Assembly (NCBI RefSeq): GCF_014839805.1
Contig: NC_051141.1
Coordinates: 15,012,777 to 15,076,776 of the forward strand
Direction: 5' to 3'
From: Manduca sexta
Lineage: Eukaryota; Arthropoda; Insecta; Lepidoptera; Sphingidae
Length of the DNA stretch: 64,000 nucleotides
The position numbers and the translations under genes were made by a program. Of this stretch, positions 12,001 through 24,100 are shown one piece after another. Under the pieces are notes generated by a model. That model made no database searches. It was not told the DNA's origin and worked only from the letters and a program-made list of their open reading frames with translations. Each line of letters begins with the position of its first letter. Position 1 is the first letter of the stretch.

Positions 12001-15000
12001 ACACAGCGAGCCCGGCGCGTGGCAGCAGGAGCCCTGCTCCTCCTCCAAAGCGTTAGTAAACCAGCAACAGTCATCCCATCGACACCTGCCCGCGCGCGGT
12101 TCTAATCGTGATTCAACTACAACGTGCCATCATATTAAATTTATATTAGCACATGGATCTACAAAGTAGCCATGGGGACAGTAAATTCCTGTTTTCATCG
12201 GCGCACGAGGAATGTGCGCAAGGTAAGGCTGTGCGGTGGCATAATCATAGAAGTTTTAATATTTTACCTTTGTATATAATTACTAATGTTAAGAACTTTT
12301 TGTAAATCTGATTTATTGTTGATTACTTACTGATAACGTTATCGTCTTGTAATATTTTATCGAACCAAAAAATCACGGCAGTATGTACTTAACGCGTCTC
12401 GAGGATCTAGGACAGACTGAATATATACGATATATATAAATAGGCCTACTCGGTATAACAAATTACTGGAAAAGTATTTTGCACACTTACACTATTTTTA
12501 TTTATTTTGAGGACTTAGTCACAGGACTCCAAAAAACAGCAGGTTTTTGAAGCGGCTTTTAAAACCTACCGTCAGGAAAACGTTTTTCGCGGCCACGAAA
12601 TAATTTTGAAAAAAGTACATTTCTGAATATTAAAATAAACATCCTATCCGTAGTATAAATAAATGAATTAATTAACATATATGTACCAGATACTGTTTAA
12701 ATTAAATTTGCGATCTACGTATAATTAACGTGAAAACAAACATCTTTACATCGTGACATCATCACAAACATTCAGTCATTTTGATTCATTCATTTCTGTC
12801 TTAGAAGGATGTGTGTAATCATAGTAGCTCTTAACTTTCTAAGGGCTGATTTAACAAATGTCAGATAAAAGTTATAGGGAAGGTAAAAATTATACTTGTC
12901 AAATTAAAATAATAATTTAACTCCGTTAAAATAACATAAATTGCAATTTTTTTAATAGGCTATAATTAATTGGTGTGATAACTTTTATCTGTCTTAACAT
13001 AAGTCGCAATAGCATCCGTAAACAAGTATTACTTCAAAGTCATCATACTTTCGAATAAACTTAGGTTACAATTTTATATGAATAATGAAAAATCAGCCCT
13101 AAGATCGAATTGGTGTAATTGTTTCATTCTGTTTGTATGTAGATAATTCATTGTACGTGATCATTCATCATGGCTTGAATACATTATCATGTATAAAGTG
13201 GTGCTGGTTCTGGTATTTTGACGGTTTTTCATGTATGTGTTTTGTGGGTTAGATCGTGGCATCCTCTGTTGATGAAGAGACTTTCGAGGAGCTAAATCGA
13301 ACGGGGCTTGTTGAAGTGGTCGGAGACGACTCTATGGGTCGCCGCATTATCGTGGTGTCCGCATGCAGGCTACCAGCCAGTAAGGACTTGCCCCCCGACA
13401 GATTATTGGGGTAAGAGCGTGTTATCAAAGCAGTTAGCTTCGACGCAATATGAGTCTGTACGAGGTGGTGTTGCTCAACAATACACCTTATTGTAATGAA
13501 ATTGTTGTTGTTTTAAAAACTGCCTATTGTGCTTTTAATTTTCACATGTTTTTTTGTAATAAATTGTTTTCTTATTGATAATTATTATTGGCGCGATAGG
13601 ATTTAAAGAATTTAAAACATCAACTAAGTATGTGCTAGCAGCAGCTTTTGGCATTGGTATAAATTATGCTATTTGCGATTGATTTTTCAATCATCAGACA
13701 AAATAGTATGATCTACAAGTTAAGCTAATTAATACGTAATCTCAGCTGTATGAATAGAATGTTTTGATTATTCATGTTATATTGTATTTTGTCAGATTAT
13801 AATTTCTTTGACGGTTTACTTTTGTGATGACTGAAAAATCAGTCCAAATCCACAATAAAAAATCACATTTCAAATAAAAACACATGCATACATTGGTATT
13901 TTATTGGCTATTTTTTTTTTCAAAAATTTATAACCTAGCCCAATGTAGGAATGCAACTTTCTACGCATTACCTATATTTAAGGAATCGCGTAGGCTAGTG
14001 CCTACGACATAGAGCACAGTAAAGTTTTATACCCGAGCTGTTCCGACGGCCGTAGAGTATAACACGCCTGTGAAATTATTTGTTTTTTTATTGTATTTAA
14101 CCGCGGTTCAGTTAGTGAACCGTATGGTGTTGGCCCCTATCTTTACAGCCAAATGTGTAGGGATTTAAAACATAAAAATGAATGTAAAAGTAAACTGAAT
14201 TCGACGTAATCTGTAATTTTGCAATGAATTTAAACCAAACAATAGACAGTTTAACGGTTGGAATTTTCCATGAAAGTATTGATCGATATATAAACCGAAA
14301 TATTATTGCTATTATATTTAAACGTTTCTAAGAAATCAGTTTATTTGGGTTAATTGAGGAGGATAAATATAAAAAAAATATGATGTTAACATAACAGCGA
14401 AGGTCTGACATAAAGCTACTTTTCGGATTTTATCGTGTTTTTTTAATTTTTATATTTCATCCGACGTTTCGAAGATGGTGACTGCGCGGAATGAGGTGAC
14501 GGTCGTCCGAAAAGACAGTCACCATCTACCTACATTTGACAATTATACAAAATTTGTTTTATTAATTAAATCCGAAAACTAATTTTATTTCAATATCTAA
14601 AATTGAAAGCATGAAATTATGGTCTGGTTTAAGGGAAATATATTATGCGAGTTTGGATGCGTTGTGCGACTGTGTTACGGTATGTCAGAAGGAAACTATA
14701 TATTTACATATATCTCTTCAAGGGTATATTATGTATGTCTGTTACTTTTGCACGCTCGTTTACTGGATTTACAATTGTCGAACGACTTTAAATTAATTTT
14801 AATTGGAAAGTAGCGGTGATAAAAATATACCTATTTTTCATTTATTAAAACATGTTATAAAATGAAATAACGTATAAATTATTATTCCATTTATACAGCA
14901 CTAGTCTCCAATAATATTCGATCATTTGATATAAAACCAACGGAATTGCTAATTTTTCATAGGCTTGTCATTCTCTTTGACTGCTAGCTGTCCGGCCTTG

Positions 15001-15135
15001 ATGTCGTCTGACATCATCATTGCGCTGTGTAGCGAAGATTCTGTCGAATGCCATAAGATGGCGTTGGCGTTCCATTTAAAAAATGAACTCGATGACGACA
15101 TGTATATATATATATATATATATATACATGTCGTA

Positions 15136-15193
<58 letters not shown>

Positions 15194-18100
15194 GTTTGCG
15201 ATATCATTAATTAAAAATTATTAAAAGTAAAAGTAAACACGCGACTTAGTTACCATTCAATAAGAAATTGTAGACAACTTCAATATTTGTTTTTATTTTC
15301 GAGGGGAAAATGTTCATTTTTCTGTACCGCTCAATCTTAGAAGCGTCTGGACGGCTATTTTCTCATGGGTAACGTACATTTAATGGTCCTAAAAGATAAA
15401 CTGTGAATAGGGCGTCTATGGTAATGGGTCAAGATCCTTATGTTACTGTCTAGAGTCAAAGATATTTAACGCGTTAAAAACAACGCTTTAAGCGGCTGCA
15501 ATTTTTAGTGCGTAAGGGATGGCTGCAGAATTTCTTGACAAGTCATTGGTGAACCAATGCATTCGTCCCGGTGCGTCGCTGCTTTGTAATTAGGGTTGCC
15601 ACTTTCATGAATTAGTAGACATGAAACCGTTTTGAGTCACTAAATTATGGTTTTTACGCTTACACGATCACTTCGATCTAGTGACAATAATACGTTACAA
15701 AGATGTTTAGTTAACAAAAAAAAGTACTGTATCTTTTATCTCCGCTCCTTATCCTGGAATTTTAATGAAATTAACATTATATTCATTTAATTTATCTGTA
15801 CTAATAATATAAAGGGGTTATGTTTGTAAGTTTGTATATATGCTAATCTCTTAACGTTTTGATGCGTTTGTCAACATTTTTTTAACATACATTATGCCCG
15901 TGATAATCTCTAGTCTGTACTACTAACTCCTGGCCGACTGTAAACTGTTTAAGTGGTTCTATCAGGGTATTGTCAGAAATAACTTACTAACGTAAAAGTT
16001 ACGGTGCATACCTACGTCGTTGGCGTGTTTAAAAAAATGTTCTGTTTGACTATCGCGTTAATATGTGGTTGAAGTGTTCATCGTGAGACCGGAGAAAGCA
16101 GGTATAGTATATATTCTAATCCTATGTCGACATTGGACATTTTTTTCAGGTGTTTGGTCATAAATGTCGGGCTGCAAACAACTTTCGCTTAGATATTAGA
16201 CTGTGCATATATTTCAGGTACCTGATGGCCACACTGGACAAATATGTTGAACAGGATTACAGCGTTGTGTATTTCCACTACGGCCTAACAAGCAAGAACA
16301 AACCGCCACTCTCCTGGTTGTGGAAGGCGTACAAGACGTTTGACAGGAAGTACAAGAAGAACCTTAAGGCCCTGTACTTGGTCCATCCAACAAATTTCAT
16401 TCGCATCGTGTGGCAGATGTTGAAGCCCGCTATCAGCGTGAAGTTTGGCCGAAAAATGATGTATGTGAACTATCTGCATGAGCTGCAACAGTACATTAAC
16501 TTGGACATGCTTAGTATTCCCGATTCCGTGCTTGAGTGAGTAGCAGATTCTTTTGGCTTTTATTGTCGTGTTCGTGTTGAAGATTTTATCAATACTAATA
16601 TTAGCTCGATGGTCGATAGTTGAACATAATCAAAAAATAAAGTTTAAAAAAATATACTTAACGCTCTTACATTTGTTTTTTTATACGATATATAAATCAG
16701 AAGTCTATAACAACAAGTAAATATTTTGATCAAATGTTATTCGTCGTTGTCTACAATCCACCACCTGTTGCTGCACAAGTCTGCCCGACTTCAGCGGTTT
16801 ATATAAGAGCCCGCGTGACCAACTTTCCAAATTCTCGTAAAGATGAAAACGTGATTATACACAAATAATTTTAAATAAAGAATGCCAGAAGTCACAATAT
16901 GTTATTTTGTTTCATGTATTATTGTGTATCTACCGTGTACTTTTTTTTCCACCATACTTTATTTCTTTGTTTGGCTGAAGTGGTTATGTATCTTGTTAAT
17001 AGTAAAAAAAATAAGGTAATCTGTTCAACATGTATTTTAATTTTGTTAAAGAAAAATATGTCAACTATTGTTAATTATTATTAAAAGGTACAATTGGTGT
17101 GCAGGGATTGAAAGTCAGTGGTCTGCCATTGATTCCACCTGATATTAGCGCAGCCTTGCTCTACATCGACGATTTTAGAGACGCGGCAGATTCTATAATC
17201 TGGATCTATACAGAAGACTGGCTTCTACGTGTTAAAAAAAGGCCATGGTATAGACAGAACGTAATGTTAATAATATAATATAATTCATGATATCAAAAAA
17301 TATATTGGTATAACACCTATTAATTATAACATTATCTTCAACCCGAACACGGCTTAGTTTAAGTATAAATAAGACTACGTGTGGCGTTTTTAACATAATA
17401 TTTGATACCCCTTTAAAAGGTAATGCAAAACTAAAACACAATGTTTTGTTTTCTCTGAGGATTTTTTTCGTACTAACTCTATGCTATTGGAGACAATGTG
17501 TTTAATTTATTAAAGAGTGGTTTATTTTGTTATATATACTTACGTATACATTTATTCGATTCGTTTGAACTGTGTTCGCTTGCATCCGCTTTATTCAATA
17601 ATTACAAGTCTCTGCATCATTACAGCAAAACGTAAGCTATCGTGCTTCGCGAATTTCCTACATTCGCAAATAGTCTACTTGAATGGATTAAGTTCATTAC
17701 TGCAGTATTAAGATTTAAGCTGTCTAAGGATCGACTTGATCCAATTGAAGCTAAAATGTAGTCAAGAATACTTACTTATAGATACCTTTCTATATTCCTT
17801 TATTTAAACGACCCAGGATCAACTTTCATAAACAATTTTAGATATCTTGCATAACACCAATAAGACTCCGCAAGTCTCATGACCTAACAAAAGTATAGTT
17901 CATTTGTAAAAATAATATTTTAGTGCGATATCAAATCAAATGATTGTCCAAAAAAATCCAATAAACGGTGTGAGCTGCTCACGTTCGGGATTTAAAGTTA
18001 TTGTATCACACTCACTTCTTAATTATCCGTTTGAATGTTTTAATTCGAAATTTCGATAGTCGATACTCTGCTACGAGCCGTAGCGGTTATGAGTGTGCAC

Positions 18101-21100
18101 ATATTTGATAAGGTACTACGGCTTGTACACTGCCACCTGTTCGGTCCTGGATATGACATAGAATTTCTCTCCATATAATGTTATTAGCTGTGTCCACAAC
18201 TTCGCCTGCGTGTACTCACGACATATCTTGGAATGTTATACACTTCCCCGTAAAGGAATATGTTTACTTTCTATTACTTTTCTACGCGTTTCCCAGTATT
18301 TTTTTTTATGTTTTATATATTTACCAGATATAGAAAATCTAGGATGAAATATGTACAGACAGATAGATGTCCTACCAGTTAGCAGTTTAACCTAAAAACC
18401 TTTAAAACTTAGAGCTCTATATGAATGGGCATAGGTACCTTCTATTTACCTTACTTTTTACTTTTGTTTTCCGGAGTTCAATCGATATATCATTCCCACA
18501 CCCGGCATAAACTGAACTAACAAGAAACTAGTACCATCTTTTGAGTGCTACTCAATTTTTTTTTGAGTAGCAATCTCCGTCGTCTTACCATTTAGTAAGA
18601 CGTAGATGGTCATATGACTCCGGCTTACTGTATACTTAATACATAAGAGTTTAAACTTTTGCAGTAATTAGATTTGTAATCCAAAGATATCTACAATTTT
18701 ATTATGTATACATAATAAAATAATTAACGAGGTCACTTTTCAGAAGTTATTATAAACAAATAAATCTACAATATGTATGTATACTTATATTGTCCATTTC
18801 TATATTAATTATTAAAGACTGTCATGCTCGACAACAGATTCTACTGCAAAATAATTGGCCAATATTGTTGATAATACATTCCTTTTAAAACAACACACTA
18901 CTGTGTATAAATGGGTGAACGCGATGTCAATTCTGTTCAAAGTTAATAATAATATGGTGTAATGTAATATTCGTCTTTCTTTATAATTAACCAAATATTC
19001 ATTTTATTATTAATTAAACATTGTTCCCGGAACGCGAGAACAAATAATTATTTTCAGCAGAACTCATTTAAGTATTGCATAACGTTTTTATGAAAAGCAA
19101 GCAGCTGAGTGCACATTGTGAACTGCTCTACAAGTGCTCCGGTAGAACTATGAAATAGTTTAGTAGCTGCTCATTTTCTAAATGTACGGAGCTGGTAAAA
19201 TTTACCGCTCGAACGCTTTAATTTGCCGGATGACTTTTTGGTCTGATTTACTTGTGTTCATGAAGAGCAGCGCGTGTTCAAACTGACCTGATGTGTACAG
19301 CTAGTATTAGCACCTCAAAAGCTTTGTGCATTTTTTCATGTATAGGTTACGAAAAATGTCTACATAAAACCCATAGAAGCTTTAGGAGTATAAAATATTT
19401 CGGAAACTCGTTCAGATATAGACAGCACAATCTGTATTGCGGCGTCACGTAATATCATTATAATATACTTGTCTTTTATGTCCATATGTCGAAACTAATT
19501 GCTCTTATTCAAACTAGATGAATAAATATACTACGTGTTATAAAAAAAAACATCCATACCAATCGCTCCAAATCGCCAATCCATATTTACATCAAAGTAT
19601 TCGGTAAATCGAACTGAAATATTATTCGGAAATATTCCACGCCGTTTGATTTGCAAGCGCCAGTTAAACTCGAGTGCTAACTGTTCCCGTGTTTTTACAT
19701 ATCTACCGAAACAAAAAAGGAACAAAGTTTGCGTTCCGCCGTTGCAACGAGTTACCTAACTAATGAAGGGCTGATCAATATGAAGTAGTGTGCGCCGAGA
19801 GACTCAAATGTTAACAAATTAATATTGTAAGTAGTTTTTGGTTTATGGAACCCACATAAGTTAATCAATACCTACGGCCTTCATCTCTCTAGGCCGTACG
19901 CATCAAATAACTCTCATTAATTTGCAACATGTCTTGTTGACAATGTCAAAGCGCTCTCAAATGCGTGCCATCACCAATACAACATTGATAGGTGTGTCGG
20001 TCTAAAATTGACACCACAGGTACGATACTGCCGATGATTGTCAATGTGATACAAATAAATGTGGATCTCAGACTATTTTTGTAGTACGGAATATATATTT
20101 TCTTAATAAAACAGTTTACTGATTAAAATATATTTCCGTTCAAAACGATCTTAATAAATAATCGATTCCCTATTATTGCATAGTGCTTGATTTAGAATTG
20201 TCACTTGCACTTCCCAAGGTCTATTATATTGCAATCAATGTCTGTCAGCATAGGCCTTCGAGTTACTTTTTATCTCTTATCAATTACGAAAAGAGAAAAA
20301 AGAAAACGTTGTTTGTTTGAAGTCCAGTCGATTATCAATGCCTGGTTTTCTATAACGGGTAAAGAAAATTACCTTCTAATTGAGTTTGAGAAAAACAACG
20401 AAGCCGTAGCCGGCTTTTATCTGAATAGTGTAATGTCGCGTGTAAATGACATTGTAATTATTAATATTCTGCGTTATGAAGTTTATTTCAACGAACAGAG
20501 CGCTTGACAAGCAGTTTCATTAATCCTTATTTAAGTCGCAAGTCAAATTACGCAATGTCATTTACGGACTGCAACAGACATATATAAAAATTCAATTTAT
20601 TTTTCAGTGGAAATACAATCCTATTGAGTACTATAATTATTAACGTAGAGCAACAGATAAATTCTTCTTTATTTAATGTAAAATATTTGGGTAAATTGAA
20701 ATCTGGATTTATATGAAACTTGTTAACATATATGTAGGTACATCGTTTATAGTTTATTTTTGTAAAATTACTTTGCTATTTTATAGTGAGCTCAGCATAT
20801 AGTTTTTCCTCTTCGTTTGCAATTTAAAGTAGCTTGTTGCCATTAGGTATAATCTTGAAAAAATTAAGATGTTCCTTAGAAGTAAATTCTATGTTTTTTT
20901 TTCAACTAAATGACGTTCAAAAACAATACTGGGGCCTTATTTTCTATCCCGCACGTTATTTTAACAGTGCGTAACAAGCACGTAATACAACGCATCATGT
21001 TTTGTACTATAGAAATTTGGCTTACAGAATACCATTCCACACACATTTCTCGAAGATAACATGACACGGCCGCGTTACGCGTTTACACTATCATACAGAA

Positions 21101-24100
21101 TAAGGGCCCTGCTCACTTCATGTTAAGCGACTCGGCTGTCACTACCGCGGAAAATTGAATTACAAGTGCTGTGCCACACTGCACTGTGCTTATTAGTCGT
21201 CACCTTAAGATTATATGTGATAAAGTCCTTCAAACGGGTACATAAAAGAATGTGCATGCTAGAGGCGGAGCTTGCTGTAGAGGGGCCATATAAGAAAAAT
21301 TGTTGGGGCCCATTAACGATAGTAACGAACTTGTGGGCGCCCGCTTAAGGTTACCGTAAATATGGGTTAAAAGGGGCTCCTAAAAGTTGGCGTCCCCATA
21401 TCATTGATATGGCTGATACGGTGCATGTACGCAATGAACGCGGTGTTTTCCCCAAGTCGCGAATTCCAGAGATCTATCACATAGTAAAACAATTTATCAT
21501 AGAAATTGTACACATAAATTTGCCTGAAATGTATCAAGCTGCTGCAAATTTTCAATAAATGATTTCTTGTACCACCTGAACCATTTCACACAGGTTGGCA
21601 GTGTAATTACAAGCTATTAAGACTTAACTTTTGATGACTATGGAATCGGGTTGACGCGGATAGTTCAATGCCATGCAGAGCATATTAATTAAATTTTCTG
21701 GAGTATGTTACTGTTTATAAATAATCATACACATTATCATTAAGCGAGTGGCTTCCGAATCTCGTCAATTAGTTGTTATGCGTCATTAAATTAAACAACA
21801 TCTACATATCAAAATATTTGGACTGGTTGCGACGACCCACGGAAAATACCAATGAGAAAACTAAACATTGTGTAAAATTCCATATTAATCTAAATTCTAA
21901 ACGGTCAATATCGGATCGCAATAATATCAGACAAGGTATGATTGATTCTAACAGCGCAATAATCCGTCTCAGGTATGACAAACAGTTGCTCGCTAAAAAT
22001 GTTCGAGCCGCTGAGACTGCGTCCGCTCGCATCCTCCCTCGTCTTAGGACCGAGCGCAGGGAAACTGAGGTAAGCACGGATGAAAAGGTAAGAAATGAAC
22101 CCAAGGTAAGGAATTTCACGACTCATGTTGTTACGTAACATCTCTGTCACGGTGGCGTAGTTGTATGGCGTATGCGATACGATTACTGCCCTGAGGTCTC
22201 GGGTTCGAAGCTTGTAACGGCCAAAATTATATTGGCTTTTTCTGTCCAATATAAGCCTGGAGAGTGAAGTTCGTGCCCGATATGGCGACAGGGTCGCACC
22301 TATCACATGCCTACCCTTACGGGAACAAGAGGCGTGTGTGGGTGTGTAAGTGTATTTATGTTTTATGCTGGGTCTAGTCTTCGTAATATTTCGCCGAACA
22401 AGAGCTCGTGCTCCTGCACGAGCTCTTGTCTACGAGCTGTTATATCGGTATCTTATTATAACAAGAGTAATTGTTATACCGGTACTTATAGACGCGACAG
22501 CGCCTATAAGTATCGCTATTTATTGCAGCACATATTTGACCTTCGCGTACTCCATTGATTTATGTTACGAGTTACGTTACGCTAGTGTGAAGTCGAACAA
22601 ATTTGTTCGCTGTGCTATATACACGTCTTGAGCCGATTGTTCAAAGTTCTTTTTTAAGAATTTTCTGTTACTTTCGTTTACACTTGTAACATTATGTTAT
22701 ACATAAATGTTTAGAGTGTGGACTATACATGTTTTAAAGGTCCGTTACGACCTCGGTCACAATTAGCGTAACGACTACGCGGTGATGTTCGGCTCGGTGA
22801 AATGTTACATAATCTGGATCCAGCATTGAGATGTTTGTTTGATTTTAATTGTAAGCAAAATTATAACCGTCGCGTCGCGTTGAATACATTGTTTCGTACA
22901 TGCTATGCCTTATTTATTTTATGTAGCATAATAATATATTTCCTGACCGGCTCTAGAAAAAACATCCAGGAATAGTAAGTATAACACCTGGTAATACCAG
23001 TAAAAGAAAACATTTACTTCATGGAGGTTTTGTTTCGAGCCAGTTATTTTAGCCAAGTTTAGCTGGCCGATTCATGACTTACATATTAATATATAAACCT
23101 ATTAGGTAATAAGAGTTATTAATTTATACTTACCTTTTTTGCTTTATCAATTTAAGTTATAATATATCTCATGCGAAGCTAAATCTCATCGAAATACAAG
23201 TTATAAATTTATCACAAACTTTAAAATTTATGTTTTATCGTTGGTTTTTTTTTTACTTATGCACGAGTACCTTATATATAAGAACACGAGGCGAGCCTTT
23301 GTCGGGAACGTAGCATAAGTATGTATTTTGCGACACACTCATGTGCCCCTTTGAAGTTTATAGATCTCTTTCATGATATCAACTCCATGAATTAAATTCT
23401 ACGAAAATTGCACTCTAAACATTCTTTTCAATTTCTGTGTTACATATTCGACTACTTCACTGCTCCCAAGACTCACGGGTCAGAATCAATAAAGCATTTT
23501 TCTTTTTATTTTGTATGTAAATGAAAGACAGACGTAAAACGAAAAGAGCCGTTTAAATGACTTAGTTTACGGGCACCAATATACACGAAAATATATTAAT
23601 GAATTGAGACTTCTTTACTGGGAAAATTAAGAGACTAATTCAACAATATCAATGACTTCGCGGCGTTCAAGCGACAGATGCTGGCTACATTTAGTCGGTT
23701 TCAGACCGCTTCTATGGCTGATTTTCTGCCACAAATCCTATACACTGTGATTTTTCCAATAGCCGACACACAAGTTAAACACACTACCGCGTAGTGCGGG
23801 AATATTTTCTCTATTCCTTGAGAAATTTATAGAGAACCAAAAGTTGTGACATAAAAGGTTACAGGGTCGATTCTTTCTAAACGGTTCGTAAGTACATACT
23901 GACAGACAGCGACTTAGCTGTACATCCGGCATTGTTTAAAGTCCTGGGCGGTGGGCGCCACTTACCATCGGACACATCGCTTGCTTGGTTAATAAATTAA
24001 AGCAGGCAATTAAACAATACTATTTGTTGTTAAGCTATCATCGAAATTCTAAGCCGTGTTCTTCCTATCCTCGGACAATATATTTGTAAAATTGTTGGCT

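Noticed and set aside
14965..15210. 81-residue frame with Ile-Tyr repeat
   Set aside because: Product of the TA microsatellite.
16150..16217. Upstream extension of the BCH exon frame (starting near 16150)
   Set aside because: In the phase set by exon 13253-13410 the extension contains a TAG; the acceptor at 16217 restores the family sequence exactly.
20205..20507. 100-residue open frame
   Set aside because: No domain, no splice sites, AT-driven composition within a long intron.
21773..22138. 121-residue open frame around 21.8-22.1 kb as a gene
   Set aside because: Only 21973-22069 is supported by splice sites, phases and the YD match; the rest is intron read-through. The minus-strand frames here are shadows.
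22307..22631. Two overlapping frames of 83 and 93 residues
   Set aside because: They run through a SINE tail and hairpin cluster; no homology or splice context.
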